A DNA stretch of 64,000 nt. Origin: Micromonospora sp. C31. GTDB lineage: Bacteria > Actinomycetota > Actinomycetes > Mycobacteriales > Micromonosporaceae. A program made the translations under genes and the position numbers. Where the stretch lies: NCBI RefSeq assembly GCF_018070575.1, contig NZ_JAGPXN010000004.1:186001-250000 (forward strand), written 5' to 3'. Under the pieces are notes generated by a model. That model saw nothing but the letters and a program-made list of their open reading frames with translations. It did not search any database and was not told where the DNA came from. Positions 43,191 to 50,475 of this stretch are shown here, in pieces; positions within the stretch are counted from its first letter, which is position 1; every line of letters begins with the position of its first letter.

Positions 43191-43793
43191 ATGTCGGTCA
43201 GCCCCGCCTCGTCGCGCGCCGGATGGCATACGTCCCAGCCTGCTGTTCCCGGTCGCCCCCCGGGCGGCCAGCGTCGTCCCGCCAACACCGCCGCGCCGAT
43301 GCTCACGGTGACCCTGAACATCCCGTTGGCATCCGAGGAGTCGCTGACCCCGCCCGCCCGGCGGCTGCTCGAGGCCGCCCGGGAGATGCTGGAACGCGGT
43401 GAGGGCACCATCGTCACGGCCACCGCCGAGCGCCGCCCCGACCCGGTGCCCGCCGGCCGCGCGCCGTCGCGCGCCGTCGCCGCCACCATCCCCACCCTGC
43501 ACATCCTCGCGTCGTCCCGGTCGGTGCTTCGTGACGGCGAGCCGTTGCCGCTGACCCGGTTGGAGTTCGACCTGCTGCTGCACCTCGTCGCCCACCCCCG
43601 TCGGGTGTTCACCCGGTTGCAGCTGCTCAACACGGTCTGGGGCTACGAGCACGCCGGCGTGCGCACCGTCGACGTGCACGTCCGCCGGCTGCGCGGGAAG
43701 GTCGGCGTCGACGTCCCGCTGGTCACCACCGTCTACGGCGTCGGCTACCGGCTCGCCGACGACGCCCGCGTGACCATCGACCGCAACGGCTGA
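43191..43793 (+). CDS. Orphan winged-helix (OmpR/PhoB-type) DNA-binding protein without receiver
   Basis: 200 residues from ATG 43191 (AAGGAGG upstream). The C-terminal ~95 residues are a complete OmpR/PhoB winged helix: SVLRDGEPLPLTRLEFDLLLHLVAHPRRVFTRLQLLNTVWGYEHAGVRTVDVHVRRLRGKVGVDVPLVTTVYGVGYRLA. The N-terminal ~100 residues hold no receiver domain. They are Pro/Ala-rich, with a predicted helix RRLLEAAREMLERGEGTIVTATAE. No kinase gene is nearby. Control must be by expression or an unknown ligand/partner. Confidence 0.88.
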   Translation: MSVSPASSRAGWHTSQPAVPGRPPGGQRRPANTAAPMLTVTLNIPLASEESLTPPARRLLEAAREMLERGEGTIVTATAERRPDPVPAGRAPSRAVAATIPTLHILASSRSVLRDGEPLPLTRLEFDLLLHLVAHPRRVFTRLQLLNTVWGYEHAGVRTVDVHVRRLRGKVGVDVPLVTTVYGVGYRLADDARVTIDRNG

Positions 43794-43838
43794 CCGCCGC
43801 CCGCCGCGTCCGCCGCCCCGCCGGGGCACCATGGTCGG

Positions 43839-44477
43839 ATGCGCATCCGACCCATCTCCCCGCAGCGGCTCGTCGCCGAGCTGACCGAGCGCCTCGCCGG
43901 CACCGACGCCCCCGGCCGGCTGCGGGTGGCCGTCGACGGCGCCCCGGCGGCCGGCCCGGACGAGCTCGCCGCCGCGCTGGTCGACCCGCTGCGCGCGCTC
44001 GGCCGGCCGACGCTGCACGTACGGGCCGCCGACTTCCTCCGCCCCGCCTCGGTGCGCCTCGAGTACGGCCGCACCAACCCCGACGCGTTCTACCAGGGCT
44101 GGGTCGACGAGCCGGGGCTGCGCCGGGAGGTGCTCGACCCGGCCGGGCCCGACGGCTCCGGGCGGGTGCTGCCCTCACTGTGGGACGCCACCGCCGACCG
44201 GGCCAGCCGCGCCGCGTACGTCGACCTTCCGCCCGGGGGCGTCGTGCTGGTCAGCGGGGCGCTGCTGCTCGGTGCGGGCCTGCCCTTCGACGTCATGGTC
44301 CACCTGGCGCTCTCCCCGGCGGCGCTGGCCCGGCGCACCGATCCCGCGCTGCAGTGGACCCTGCCCGCCTTCGCCCGGTACGCCGACGAGGTCGCCCCGG
44401 CCTCGTTCGCCGACGTCGTGGTGCGCGCCGACGATCCCCGGCACCCGGCGCTGGTGGAGTCCCCGGTGTCGCCGTGA
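43839..44477 (+). CDS. Uridine-kinase-like protein lacking a P-loop
   Basis: 212 residues. It aligns by eye with actinobacterial uridine-kinase-like proteins: RPISPQRLVAELTERLAG, LRVAVDGAPAAGPDELAAALVDPLRALGRPTLHVRAADFLRPASVRLEYGRTNPDAFYQGWVDEPGLRREVLDPAGPDGSGRVLPSLWDATADRASRA. The Walker A position reads DGAPAAGPDELA, where GxSGSGKT is expected, so the catalytic Lys is missing. It may be catalytically dead or use another mode. No conclusive substrate. Confidence 0.65.
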   Translation: MRIRPISPQRLVAELTERLAGTDAPGRLRVAVDGAPAAGPDELAAALVDPLRALGRPTLHVRAADFLRPASVRLEYGRTNPDAFYQGWVDEPGLRREVLDPAGPDGSGRVLPSLWDATADRASRAAYVDLPPGGVVLVSGALLLGAGLPFDVMVHLALSPAALARRTDPALQWTLPAFARYADEVAPASFADVVVRADDPRHPALVESPVSP

Positions 44478-44502
44478 CGCCGGGAGGCGGCGAAAAACCG
44501 TC

Positions 44503-44529
44503 GGTTTGAGCGCCGGTGGGGCGGGGTAT
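44503..44529 (+). promoter_or_regulatory. SigB/SigF-type promoter (DksA/TraR gene)
   Basis: GGTTT (44503-44507), 16 bases, GGGTAT (44524-44529): a perfect match to the class, 107 bases before the ATG at 44637. Confidence 0.75.
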
Positions 44530-44636
44530 TCGCCCGGCTCACAGAGCGCGGGTGATCCGCCCGCGCGCAGACCACCACGGCGCTGGGGCGCGTACCGGTG
44601 CCCCGGCGGATTTCCAGGCCAGAAAGGCAGGCAGCG

Positions 44637-45035
44637 ATGCTCGTCCACGACACGGTCGGTACGGGCCGATCCCAGGCGGAGATCGACCAGATCCGGCGCT
44701 CCCTGCAGGCCCGCTACGACGAGCTGTCCGCGGAGTACGAGCAGGCGGTGCTGCAGAGCCAGGTGCTGCGGCTGGTGGAGGTCGGCGACACCGCCGGCGA
44801 CGATCAGGCCGACAGCGGCACCAAGACGGCCGAGCGGGACACCGCGCAGTCCCTGCTGCGGACCATCCTCGACCGCCGTGCCCAGTACGAGCACGCCCTC
44901 ACCCGGCTGAAGGAGGGCACCTACGGCTTCTGCGAGGGCTGCACCTCGGCCATCCCCGTCGAGCGGCTGGAGATCTTCCCCTCCGCCACCACCTGTGTGC
45001 AGTGCAAGCAGAACCGGGAGCGTCGGGCGGCCTGA
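44637..45035 (+). CDS. DksA/TraR-family zinc-finger protein
   Basis: 132 residues from ATG 44637. An N-terminal coiled coil (QIRRSLQARYDELSAEYEQAVLQ) is followed by the C-terminal C4 zinc finger GTYGFCEGCTSAIPVERLEIFPSATTCVQCKQ with Cys pairs CEGC and CVQC. DksA-like proteins act in the RNA polymerase secondary channel and alter transcription with (p)ppGpp, while TraR-like ones act without it. A stress-type promoter precedes it. A broken DUF72 gene follows 48 bases later and may have been co-transcribed. Confidence 0.88.
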   Translation: MLVHDTVGTGRSQAEIDQIRRSLQARYDELSAEYEQAVLQSQVLRLVEVGDTAGDDQADSGTKTAERDTAQSLLRTILDRRAQYEHALTRLKEGTYGFCEGCTSAIPVERLEIFPSATTCVQCKQNRERRAA

Positions 45036-45083
45036 CCCCCGCGAAGGGTCGCCGGTCGGTCCGGGACGCGGTGAGGTCGAGCC

Positions 45084-45757
45084 ATGGGTGAGATCAGGGT
45101 GGGCACCGCCTCCTGGACCGACCGGACCCTGCTGGACTCCGGCTGGTACCCGCAGACGGCCGACAGTCCCGAGAAGCGGCTGGCGTACTACGCCCGGCAG
45201 TTCCCGCTGGTCGAAGTGGACGCCACCTACTACTCGCCGCCCGCCGAGCGGACGGCGAGGCTGTGGGCCGAACGCACCCCGCCCGGCTTCACCTTCAACG
45301 TCAAGGCGTTCAGCCTGCTCACCGGGCACCCGACCCGGCCCGGTGCGCTCTGGCGAAGCGGTGCGCCCCGCTGCGGCCGGTCTACGAGTTCCGGCACACC
45401 TCCTGGTTCGACGGCGACAACGCCGACGAGACCCTCGCCTTCCTGCGCGAGCACCGGCTGGCGTACGTCTGCGTGGACATGCCGCGGGGGCACCGCTCGT
45501 CGGTGCCCCCGGTGCTGGCCGCCACCGCGGACCTCGCGGTGGTCCGCTTCCACGGGCACAGCGACAGGTGGACCAGCCGCGACATCCACGAGAAGGTCGG
45601 CTACCGCTACTCCGACCGGGAGCTGCGCGACTGGGCACCGAGGCTGCGCGAGCTGGCCGACTCCGCGGTGCAGACCCACGTGCTGATGAACAACTGCTAC
45701 CGCGACTACGCGCAGACCAACGCCGCGACGCTCGCCGGGCTGCTCGACGCCGCCTGA
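45084..45757 (+). pseudogene. DUF72 gene with internal deletion and frameshift
   Basis: The first part reads as a normal DUF72 N-terminus (GTASWTDRTLLDSGWYPQT, RLAYYARQFPLVEVDATYYSPPAERTARLWAERTPPGF, FNVKAFSLLTGHPTRPGAL, to about base 45350). The C-terminal half is intact but in another frame (LRPVYEFRHTSWFDGDNADETLAFLREHRLAYVCVDMPRG, ATADLAVVRFHG, THVLMNNCYRDYAQTNA, to 45757). The middle that normally holds LGxVLxQFPPWF is absent. The lost segment is roughly 50-60 codons plus one or two bases. The intact family member is a TIM-barrel protein of unknown function. The breakpoint lies near 45345-45370. Confidence 0.88.
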
Positions 45758-46085
45758 TCCGGGCGGCGGCGGGCACCGGCCCGGTGCCCGACGGTTCATC
45801 CCGTCCGGGTGAGGGCCGCTCACCCGGCGCCGCGCAGCATGGACGGTGCGTGCGGTCGACGGTGGCCGTGGCAGGCGACTCCACGGAGGTGGCTGGAGAT
45901 GACGGTTCGGGTGGTGCCGGGTCGACGGTCCGGCGCCGTGCTGCACGTCGTCGGCTCGTCCGCCGACGTCCGGTCGGCGCCGCGCCCCGCCCGGGTCGGC
46001 CCGACCCGGCAGCCGCGCGGCCCGGTGGGGCCGCCGCGACGTGAAGACGACCGACGGTGGGAGACCGACGTACGGGGGTGGACAG
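45758..46085. other. Intergenic region, possibly with one small gene
   Basis: 328 bases between the broken DUF72 gene and DUF2267. It holds a possible 64-residue frame at 45899-46093 (see separate entry) and nothing else supported. No stress-type promoter is visible here. Confidence 0.5.
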
Positions 46086-46093
46086 ATGGCTGA
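45899..46093 (+). CDS. Possible small basic protein overlapping DUF2267 start
   Basis: 64 residues (MTVRVVPGRRSGAVLHVVGSSADVRS...). GGAGG lies about nine bases before and CTGGAG just before the ATG. The frame ends at TGA 46091-46093, inside the DUF2267 start (ATG 46086), giving an eight-base overlap of the coupled type. The composition (Arg/Pro/Gly) is what non-coding GC-rich DNA also gives, so this is weak. Confidence 0.35.
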   Translation: MTVRVVPGRRSGAVLHVVGSSADVRSAPRPARVGPTRQPRGPVGPPRREDDRRWETDVRGWTDG

Positions 46094-46514
46094 GCAGCTG
46101 CATTCCGCGTTCGAGTCCTCGATGGACAAGACCAACGTGATCCTCAAGGACATCGAGCAGGCCTACGGCTGGCCCAAGGAGCAACGCAACCAGTCCTACT
46201 GCGCGCTGCGCACGGTGCTGCACCTGCTGCGCGACCGGATGCCGGTGCAGGAGAGCGTGGAGTTCGCCGCGCAACTGCCGGTGCTGGTGCGCGGGATCTA
46301 CTTCGACGGCTGGCAGCCGTCGAACGTGCCGATCAAGCTCAACCGGGACGACTTCCTGCTGGAGGTCCGGCAGGGCTTCCCGTACGACGCGGAGGGCGGC
46401 CCGGAGCGGGTGGTGCAGGTGGTGCTGGACACCCTGCGCCGGCACGTGACCCAGGGCGAGTGGGACGACGTGAAGGCCACGATGCCCCGGGACCTGGCGA
46501 AGATCATTCCCTGA
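46086..46514 (+). CDS. DUF2267 protein
   Basis: 142 residues. The DUF2267 signature is plain: LKDIEQAYGWPKEQRNQSYCALRTVLHLLRDRMPVQESVEFAAQLPVLVRGIYFDGWQPSNVPIKLNRDDFLLEVRQGFPYDAEGGPERVVQVVLDTLRRHVTQGEWDDVKATMPRDL. It is soluble and helical. Members are often found in stress or CBS-domain neighbourhoods; the biochemical role is unknown. GGGGGTGG precedes the ATG by four bases. Confidence 0.85.
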   Translation: MAEQLHSAFESSMDKTNVILKDIEQAYGWPKEQRNQSYCALRTVLHLLRDRMPVQESVEFAAQLPVLVRGIYFDGWQPSNVPIKLNRDDFLLEVRQGFPYDAEGGPERVVQVVLDTLRRHVTQGEWDDVKATMPRDLAKIIP

Positions 46515-46574
46515 CCCGGCGCTCGTCCCGCGACGGCCCGCTCCACCCGCGGTGGGGCGGGCCGGACGCCGTTC

Positions 46575-46644
46575 GGGCCGGCACCGGGCTCCCGGGCCGG
46601 CACCGGGCTCCCGGGCCGGCACCGGGCTCCCGGGCCGGCACCGG
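46575..46644. repeat. 19-base tandem repeat, about 3.7 units
   Basis: GGGCCGGCACCGGGCTCCC repeats at 46575-46593, 46594-46612, 46613-46631 and a partial at 46632-46644. It lies between the convergent DUF2267 and PIG-L genes, and any of the units can pair with the next (CCGGGCC/GGCCCGG), so it may act as a folded transcription barrier. Confidence 0.85.
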
Positions 46645-46677
46645 TAGCGCCGGCCCGTGCGGAAGTCCCCGCCGTCG

Positions 46678-47430
46678 TCACCAGAGGTCGAAGCGGAAGA
46701 CCTCGAAGGCGGTGCCGTGGCGGACGCCGAGCCGGGCGCCGGCGGGCCGGCTCAGCCCGTCGAGGAACTCCTCGGCGTCGAAGCTGCCGTCGCCCAGCCC
46801 GGCCAGGTACGCGTCGTGCGCCCGCAGCGAGGCCACGCCCCGCTCGAAGGTGTCGGTGACGTCGACCCCGTGCGCGGCCAGGGGCGAGGAGGCGGCCCAG
46901 ACCTGGCGCACCCCGTTCCACGGCTCGACCCCGTCGACGAGCTGCTCCGGGAACACCCACCGGTTGCCGGCGTCGCGCACGGCGTCCAGCACCGCCCGGC
47001 CGGTGGCGATGTGGTCGGCCTGGTTGAGCGTGTACGCGCCGTCCCAGGTGTCGCGGAAGTTGTTGGTGAGCACGATCTCGGGGCGGTGCCGGCGGACCAC
47101 CCCGGCCAGGGCGCGGCGCAGCGGCACGCCGTACTCGAGGACGCCGTCGGCGAGGCCGAGGAACTCCACGGTCTGCACGCCGACGAGGGCGGCGGACTCG
47201 CGTTGCTCCCGCTCCCGGACCTGCCTGGCCCGCGGCGGCGCCATCGCGTCGATGCCGGCCTCGCCGCTGGTGACGAGGCAGTAGCCGACCTGCTTGCCCT
47301 GGCCCGTCCAGCGGGCGACCGCGGCGGCGGCGCCGAACTCCAGGTCGTCGGGGTGTGCCACGATCGCCAGCGCGCGCTGCCACTGCTCGGTCACCGGTTC
47401 CAGCGGGCGCGGCCCGGTCGCCTCGGTCAT
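46678..47430 (-). CDS. PIG-L/LmbE-family deacetylase
   Basis: 250 residues from ATG 47430 (GGAGGTGACG upstream); the long frame to 47595 is rejected. Zinc-site motif AIVAHPDDLEFGAAAAVARW (AHPDD), then CLVTSGEAGID, REREQRESAALVGVQTVEFLGLADG, and LTNNFRDTWDGAYTLNQADHIATGRAVLDAVRDA with the later His. These enzymes remove acetyl groups from GlcNAc-type conjugates such as mycothiol (MshB/Mca) and lincomycin-like intermediates. It is not clearly MshB or Mca, so the substrate is open. Confidence 0.88.
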   Translation of the reverse strand: MTEATGPRPLEPVTEQWQRALAIVAHPDDLEFGAAAAVARWTGQGKQVGYCLVTSGEAGIDAMAPPRARQVREREQRESAALVGVQTVEFLGLADGVLEYGVPLRRALAGVVRRHRPEIVLTNNFRDTWDGAYTLNQADHIATGRAVLDAVRDAGNRWVFPEQLVDGVEPWNGVRQVWAASSPLAAHGVDVTDTFERGVASLRAHDAYLAGLGDGSFDAEEFLDGLSRPAGARLGVRHGTAFEVFRFDLW

Positions 47431-47626
47431 CGTCACCTCCTGGTCGAGGACCATCCTGTCACCGTCGGCGCTGTCGCGCGGCGCGACGTCCGGCCCTGGG
47501 TGCCGACGGCGACGGCTCCGGACACCCGCCGGCGAGCCCCGGTCGGAGGTGGCCGGCGTGCCTGACGACGGCCCGGACCGGGCGCGGCGAACCACCGGTG
47601 TGAACCGGAACGGGCGTCTACGGTGT

Positions 47627-47653
47627 GGTTAGAGAAGATCGCGCGTGGGGTAC
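47627..47653 (+). promoter_or_regulatory. SigB/SigF-type promoter (repeat peptide/JmjC genes)
   Basis: GGTTA (47627-47631), 16 bases, GGGTAC (47648-47653), 60 bases before the ATG at 47714. The -10 is perfect and the -35 differs by one base. Confidence 0.65.
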
Positions 47654-47713
47654 CACCCGCTGCACGACGGACCCCGGCGTAACGGCGGGGCGGCACATCC
47701 CTAGGGAGCACCG

Positions 47714-47953
47714 ATGGCACTCAACGACGACGACATGCAGACCACCAGCGGCGGCGGCCTCGAGGGCCCGGCCGACGGTGGTGCGACCCCGGGCCACCAG
47801 GACGGTGGCGCCGACGGTGGCGCGGAGGGCCCGGCCGACGGTGGCGCGACCCCGGGCCACCAGGACGGTGGCGCCGACGGTGGCGCGGAGGGCCCGGCCG
47901 ACGGTGGCGCGACGCCGGGCCATCACGACGGTGGCGCCGACGGCAGCGCCTGA
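47714..47953 (+). CDS. Asp/Gly/Pro/His repeat peptide, candidate oxygenase substrate
   Basis: 79 residues. A leader of ~16 residues (MALNDDDMQTTSGGGL) is followed by exactly three 21-residue repeats with core GPADGGATPGHQDGGADGG, then the stop. The third copy has HHD instead of HQD and ends DGSA. In DNA the repeats are 63 bases each (47762-47824, 47825-47887, 47888-47950), about 90% or more identical. AGGGAG sits seven bases before the ATG and a stress-type promoter 60 bases upstream, so this is a real gene. The JmjC-oxygenase gene starts nine bases after its stop. It is not secreted by a classical signal. Each repeat offers one His (two in the last) and four Asp as modification sites. Confidence 0.8.
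   Translation: MALNDDDMQTTSGGGLEGPADGGATPGHQDGGADGGAEGPADGGATPGHQDGGADGGAEGPADGGATPGHHDGGADGSA
47762..47950 (+). repeat. 63-base coding tandem repeat, three units
   Basis: Three direct repeats encode the 21-residue units of the peptide gene, ending exactly at the stop codon. They are in frame, and their near-identity at the DNA level suggests recent duplication or gene conversion. Confidence 0.9.
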
Positions 47954-47962
47954 CGGATCGCC

Positions 47963-49231
47963 ATGACCGACATCGACCCGCCGGGCGGCGACCGCCGCCC
48001 GGCGGTTCCGTCCGAGGCCGCCGCCGCGCTCGCCCGCTGCGTGTCGGTCGAACCGGCGAAGTTCGCCGCCGCGCACTGGGGACGTACGCCGCTGCTCTCG
48101 CGCGCCGACGAGCTGCCCAACCGGGTCGGCTTCACCGACCTGCTCAGCCCCGCCGACGCCGACGAGCTGCTCAGCCGCCGCGGCCTGCGTACGCCCTTCC
48201 TGCGCATCGCCAAGGACGGCCAGCTCGTGCCGGCGGCCCGCTTCACCGGCGGTGGCGGCGCCGGCGCCGAGATCGGCGACCAGGTCCTCGACGAGCGGGT
48301 GCTGGAGCTGTACGCCGGCGGCGCCACCCTCGTCCTGCAGGGCCTGCACCGCACCTGGCCGGCCCTGGTCGACTTCACCCGCGAACTCGGCGCCGCCGTC
48401 GGGCAGCCGTTGCAGGTCAACGCCTACCTGACCCCCGCCGGCAGCCAGGGCTTCGCCACCCACTACGACACCCACGACGTCTTCGTCCTCCAGGTCGACG
48501 GCCGCAAGCACTGGCGGATCCACCCGCCGGTGCTGCCCGACCCGCTGGAGAAGCAGCCGTGGGGCGGCCGGGCCGACGAGGTCGCCGCCATCGCCGACGG
48601 GCCCGCCGCGCTGGACGTGGTGCTCGCCCCCGGCGACGCGCTCTACCTGCCGCGCGGCTGGCTGCACAGCGCGCAGGCCCAGGAGTCCAGCTCGCTGCAC
48701 CTGACCGTCGGCGTGCGGGCGCTGACCCGTTACGCCATGGTGGAGGAACTGCTCGCCCTCGCCGCCGAGGACCAGCGGCTGCGCGCCACGCTGCCGTTCG
48801 GCACCGACGTCGCCGATCCGGACGCGATCGAGCCGGAGCTGACCGAGACGGTGGAGGCGCTGCGGGACTGGCTGCTGCGGGCCGACCCGTCGGCGGTGGC
48901 CGCCCGGCTACGGCAGCGGGCCTGGCCGGCCGCGCGGCCCGCGCCCATCCGGCCCCTGGCCCAGGCCGCCGCGCTGGCGGCGCTGGACGCCGACACCCGG
49001 CTCGCCCCGCGACCCGGCCTGCGCTGGCGGCTCACCCCGCGTGGCGGCCGGGTCGCGTTGGTGCTGTTCGACCGGACGATCACCCTGCCCGCGTCGTGCG
49101 CGCCGGCCCTGCGTGCCCTGCTCGACGGGGAATCCGTCCGGGTCGGCGACCTGCCGGGTCTCGACGACGACGCCGACCGGTTCACCCTGGCCCGCCGCCT
49201 CCTGCGCGAGGCGGTGCTGGTCCCCGCCTGA
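47963..49231 (+). CDS. JmjC/cupin_4-type 2-oxoglutarate oxygenase (ROXA/YcfD-like)
   Basis: 422 residues. The Fe(II) triad is His167, Asp169 (THYDTHDVFVLQVDGRKHWRIH) and distal His235 (APGDALYLPRGWLHSAQAQESSSLHLTVGV). The N-terminal part has FAAAHWGRTPLLSR and LVLQGLHRTWPALVDFTRELGAAVGQPLQVNAYLTPAGSQGF. The C-terminal ~160 residues form the helical dimer/winged-helix portion of ROXA/YcfD proteins. Known bacterial members hydroxylate Arg on ribosomal L16 (YcfD); human relatives hydroxylate His on ribosomal proteins. Here the adjacent substrate-like repeat peptide suggests another target. No strong ribosome site, so translation may be coupled to the peptide gene. Confidence 0.87.
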   Translation: MTDIDPPGGDRRPAVPSEAAAALARCVSVEPAKFAAAHWGRTPLLSRADELPNRVGFTDLLSPADADELLSRRGLRTPFLRIAKDGQLVPAARFTGGGGAGAEIGDQVLDERVLELYAGGATLVLQGLHRTWPALVDFTRELGAAVGQPLQVNAYLTPAGSQGFATHYDTHDVFVLQVDGRKHWRIHPPVLPDPLEKQPWGGRADEVAAIADGPAALDVVLAPGDALYLPRGWLHSAQAQESSSLHLTVGVRALTRYAMVEELLALAAEDQRLRATLPFGTDVADPDAIEPELTETVEALRDWLLRADPSAVAARLRQRAWPAARPAPIRPLAQAAALAALDADTRLAPRPGLRWRLTPRGGRVALVLFDRTITLPASCAPALRALLDGESVRVGDLPGLDDDADRFTLARRLLREAVLVPA

Positions 49232-49247
49232 GCGGCACCGCCGGACG

Positions 49248-49270
49248 CGGGCCGGGTCACCTCCGGCCCG
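49248..49270 (+). terminator. Short hairpin after the JmjC gene
   Basis: CGGGCCGG (49248-49255) pairs with CCGGCCCG (49263-49270) with a 7-base loop, 17 bases after the stop, and before the convergent YCII gene. Confidence 0.45.
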
Positions 49271-49295
49271 GCCCGGTGTGCCGCACGGGGCCGGC

Positions 49296-49649
49296 TCAGG
49301 CGGGACCGACCGCCGCGACCGGACGGACCTCGATCGGCAGGGTGGTCGCCCGGGACAGCTTCTCGGCCCAGCCCAACGCCGCGTCGAGATCCGACACGGC
49401 GATCACGGTGAAACCGCCGATGTGCTCCTTGCCCTCGGCGAACGGGCCGTCGGTCAGCAACGTCTCGTCGTCGCGGGCCCGGACCACCCGGGCGGCGTGC
49501 GTCAGTTCCAGCCTGGCACCGAAGACCCAGACACCGCGGCGGCGCATCTCCTCGTCGACGGCTGCGACGTCCCGCATGATCGGCTCGAGGAACTCCGGCG
49601 GCGGGGTGTCCCCGTCGGGTTGGATCACGTTGAGCACGAAGTTCCGCAT
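49296..49649 (-). CDS. YCII-related (DGPF-domain) protein
   Basis: 117 residues. The DGPF motif is clear in ETLLTDGPFAEGKEHIGGFTVIAVSDLDAALGWAEKLSRA, preceded by ARVVRARDDE and MRNFVLNVIQPDG. The fold is a ferredoxin-like dimer. Some relatives act on small phenolics, and others sit with ECF sigma factors. No such sigma gene is adjacent. It appears to be a single gene. Confidence 0.87.
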   Translation of the reverse strand: MRNFVLNVIQPDGDTPPPEFLEPIMRDVAAVDEEMRRRGVWVFGARLELTHAARVVRARDDETLLTDGPFAEGKEHIGGFTVIAVSDLDAALGWAEKLSRATTLPIEVRPVAAVGPA

Positions 49650-49809
49650 CGTACGCTCCCTGTCGTCGGGCGGGGCCGGCGTCGTCCGGCCTCCTCCATC
49701 TACACGAACGGCGGACCGGCGGATCGACGACGCGCGGCGGCGACCTGCGCCCGTAACCCTCCGGACTCTGCGGCGCGGGTGGATCAGCGACCGGCAGCGC
49801 GCCGGTGGA

Positions 49810-50475
49810 TCAGCGGCCGGCGACCAGCAGCGCCAGGGTGGTCACCAGCCCGGCGACGAGCACGACGGCCATCGGCCGCGGGCCGAGCACGGCGTGCCGG
49901 CGGTCGGCGAGGACCTTCGCCGGCACCAGACCGACCAGCGGGCCCAGCAGCGTCACCACCAGGGCCAGCACCGGCAGCCCGACACCCAGCTCCCCGCCGT
50001 ACCGGTCGCCCGCCGCCCGGGCCGCGCCGCCGAGGGCGTACGCGAGCACCGCGCCGGCCACCCCGCACAACGCCAGCAGCGGGTTGACCGAACCCGGCAG
50101 GTCACCCGGCTGGCGGGTGCGGTTGAGCAGGTCCCGCACCCCGGCCAGCAGCGGAGCCGGATCACCCGTCGCGCCGGGCACCGGTGCCGGCGGCCCGCCC
50201 GCCCGGCGGCCGGACCCGCCGAGCCGACCGCGCAGCGACTGCCACAGGTCGGCGACCTCGGCGTCCACCCGTTCCTGCTCCTCCCGGGCGTCCACCAGCT
50301 CCTGCTCCGCGCGCCGCAGCTCGGCCTCCGCCTCGGCGACGGCCCGCTCGGCGGCGGCACACTGCTGGGCGTGCCAGGTGTGCGCCTCGGCCCGCTGGGC
50401 GCGCACCCGCGCGCTCAGCTCGGCCAGCCGGCGGACCTGGGCCGCGTACGACTCGCTGGTCACCGGTTCGTTCAT
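49810..50475 (-). CDS. Coiled-coil protein with membrane helices, end of FtsK operon
   Basis: 221 residues from ATG 50475, overlapping the FtsK-like stop by four bases. Residues ~10-85 form a long charged helix/coiled coil (LAELSARVRAQRAEAHTW, AAAERAVAEAEAELRRAEQELVDAREEQERVDAEVADLWQSLRG). After a Pro/Gly linker, three hydrophobic stretches follow (LLALCGVAGAVLAYALGG, LPVLALVVTLLGPLVGLVPA, PMAVVLVAGLVTTLALLVAG). It would place the complex at the membrane. No family is recognised. It is the last of four same-strand genes. Confidence 0.75.
   Translation of the reverse strand: MNEPVTSESYAAQVRRLAELSARVRAQRAEAHTWHAQQCAAAERAVAEAEAELRRAEQELVDAREEQERVDAEVADLWQSLRGRLGGSGRRAGGPPAPVPGATGDPAPLLAGVRDLLNRTRQPGDLPGSVNPLLALCGVAGAVLAYALGGAARAAGDRYGGELGVGLPVLALVVTLLGPLVGLVPAKVLADRRHAVLGPRPMAVVLVAGLVTTLALLVAGR

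Noticed and set aside
47762..47950. Possibility of a CRISPR array from the regular repeats
   Set aside because: Repeats are directly adjacent without spacers, in frame and coding.
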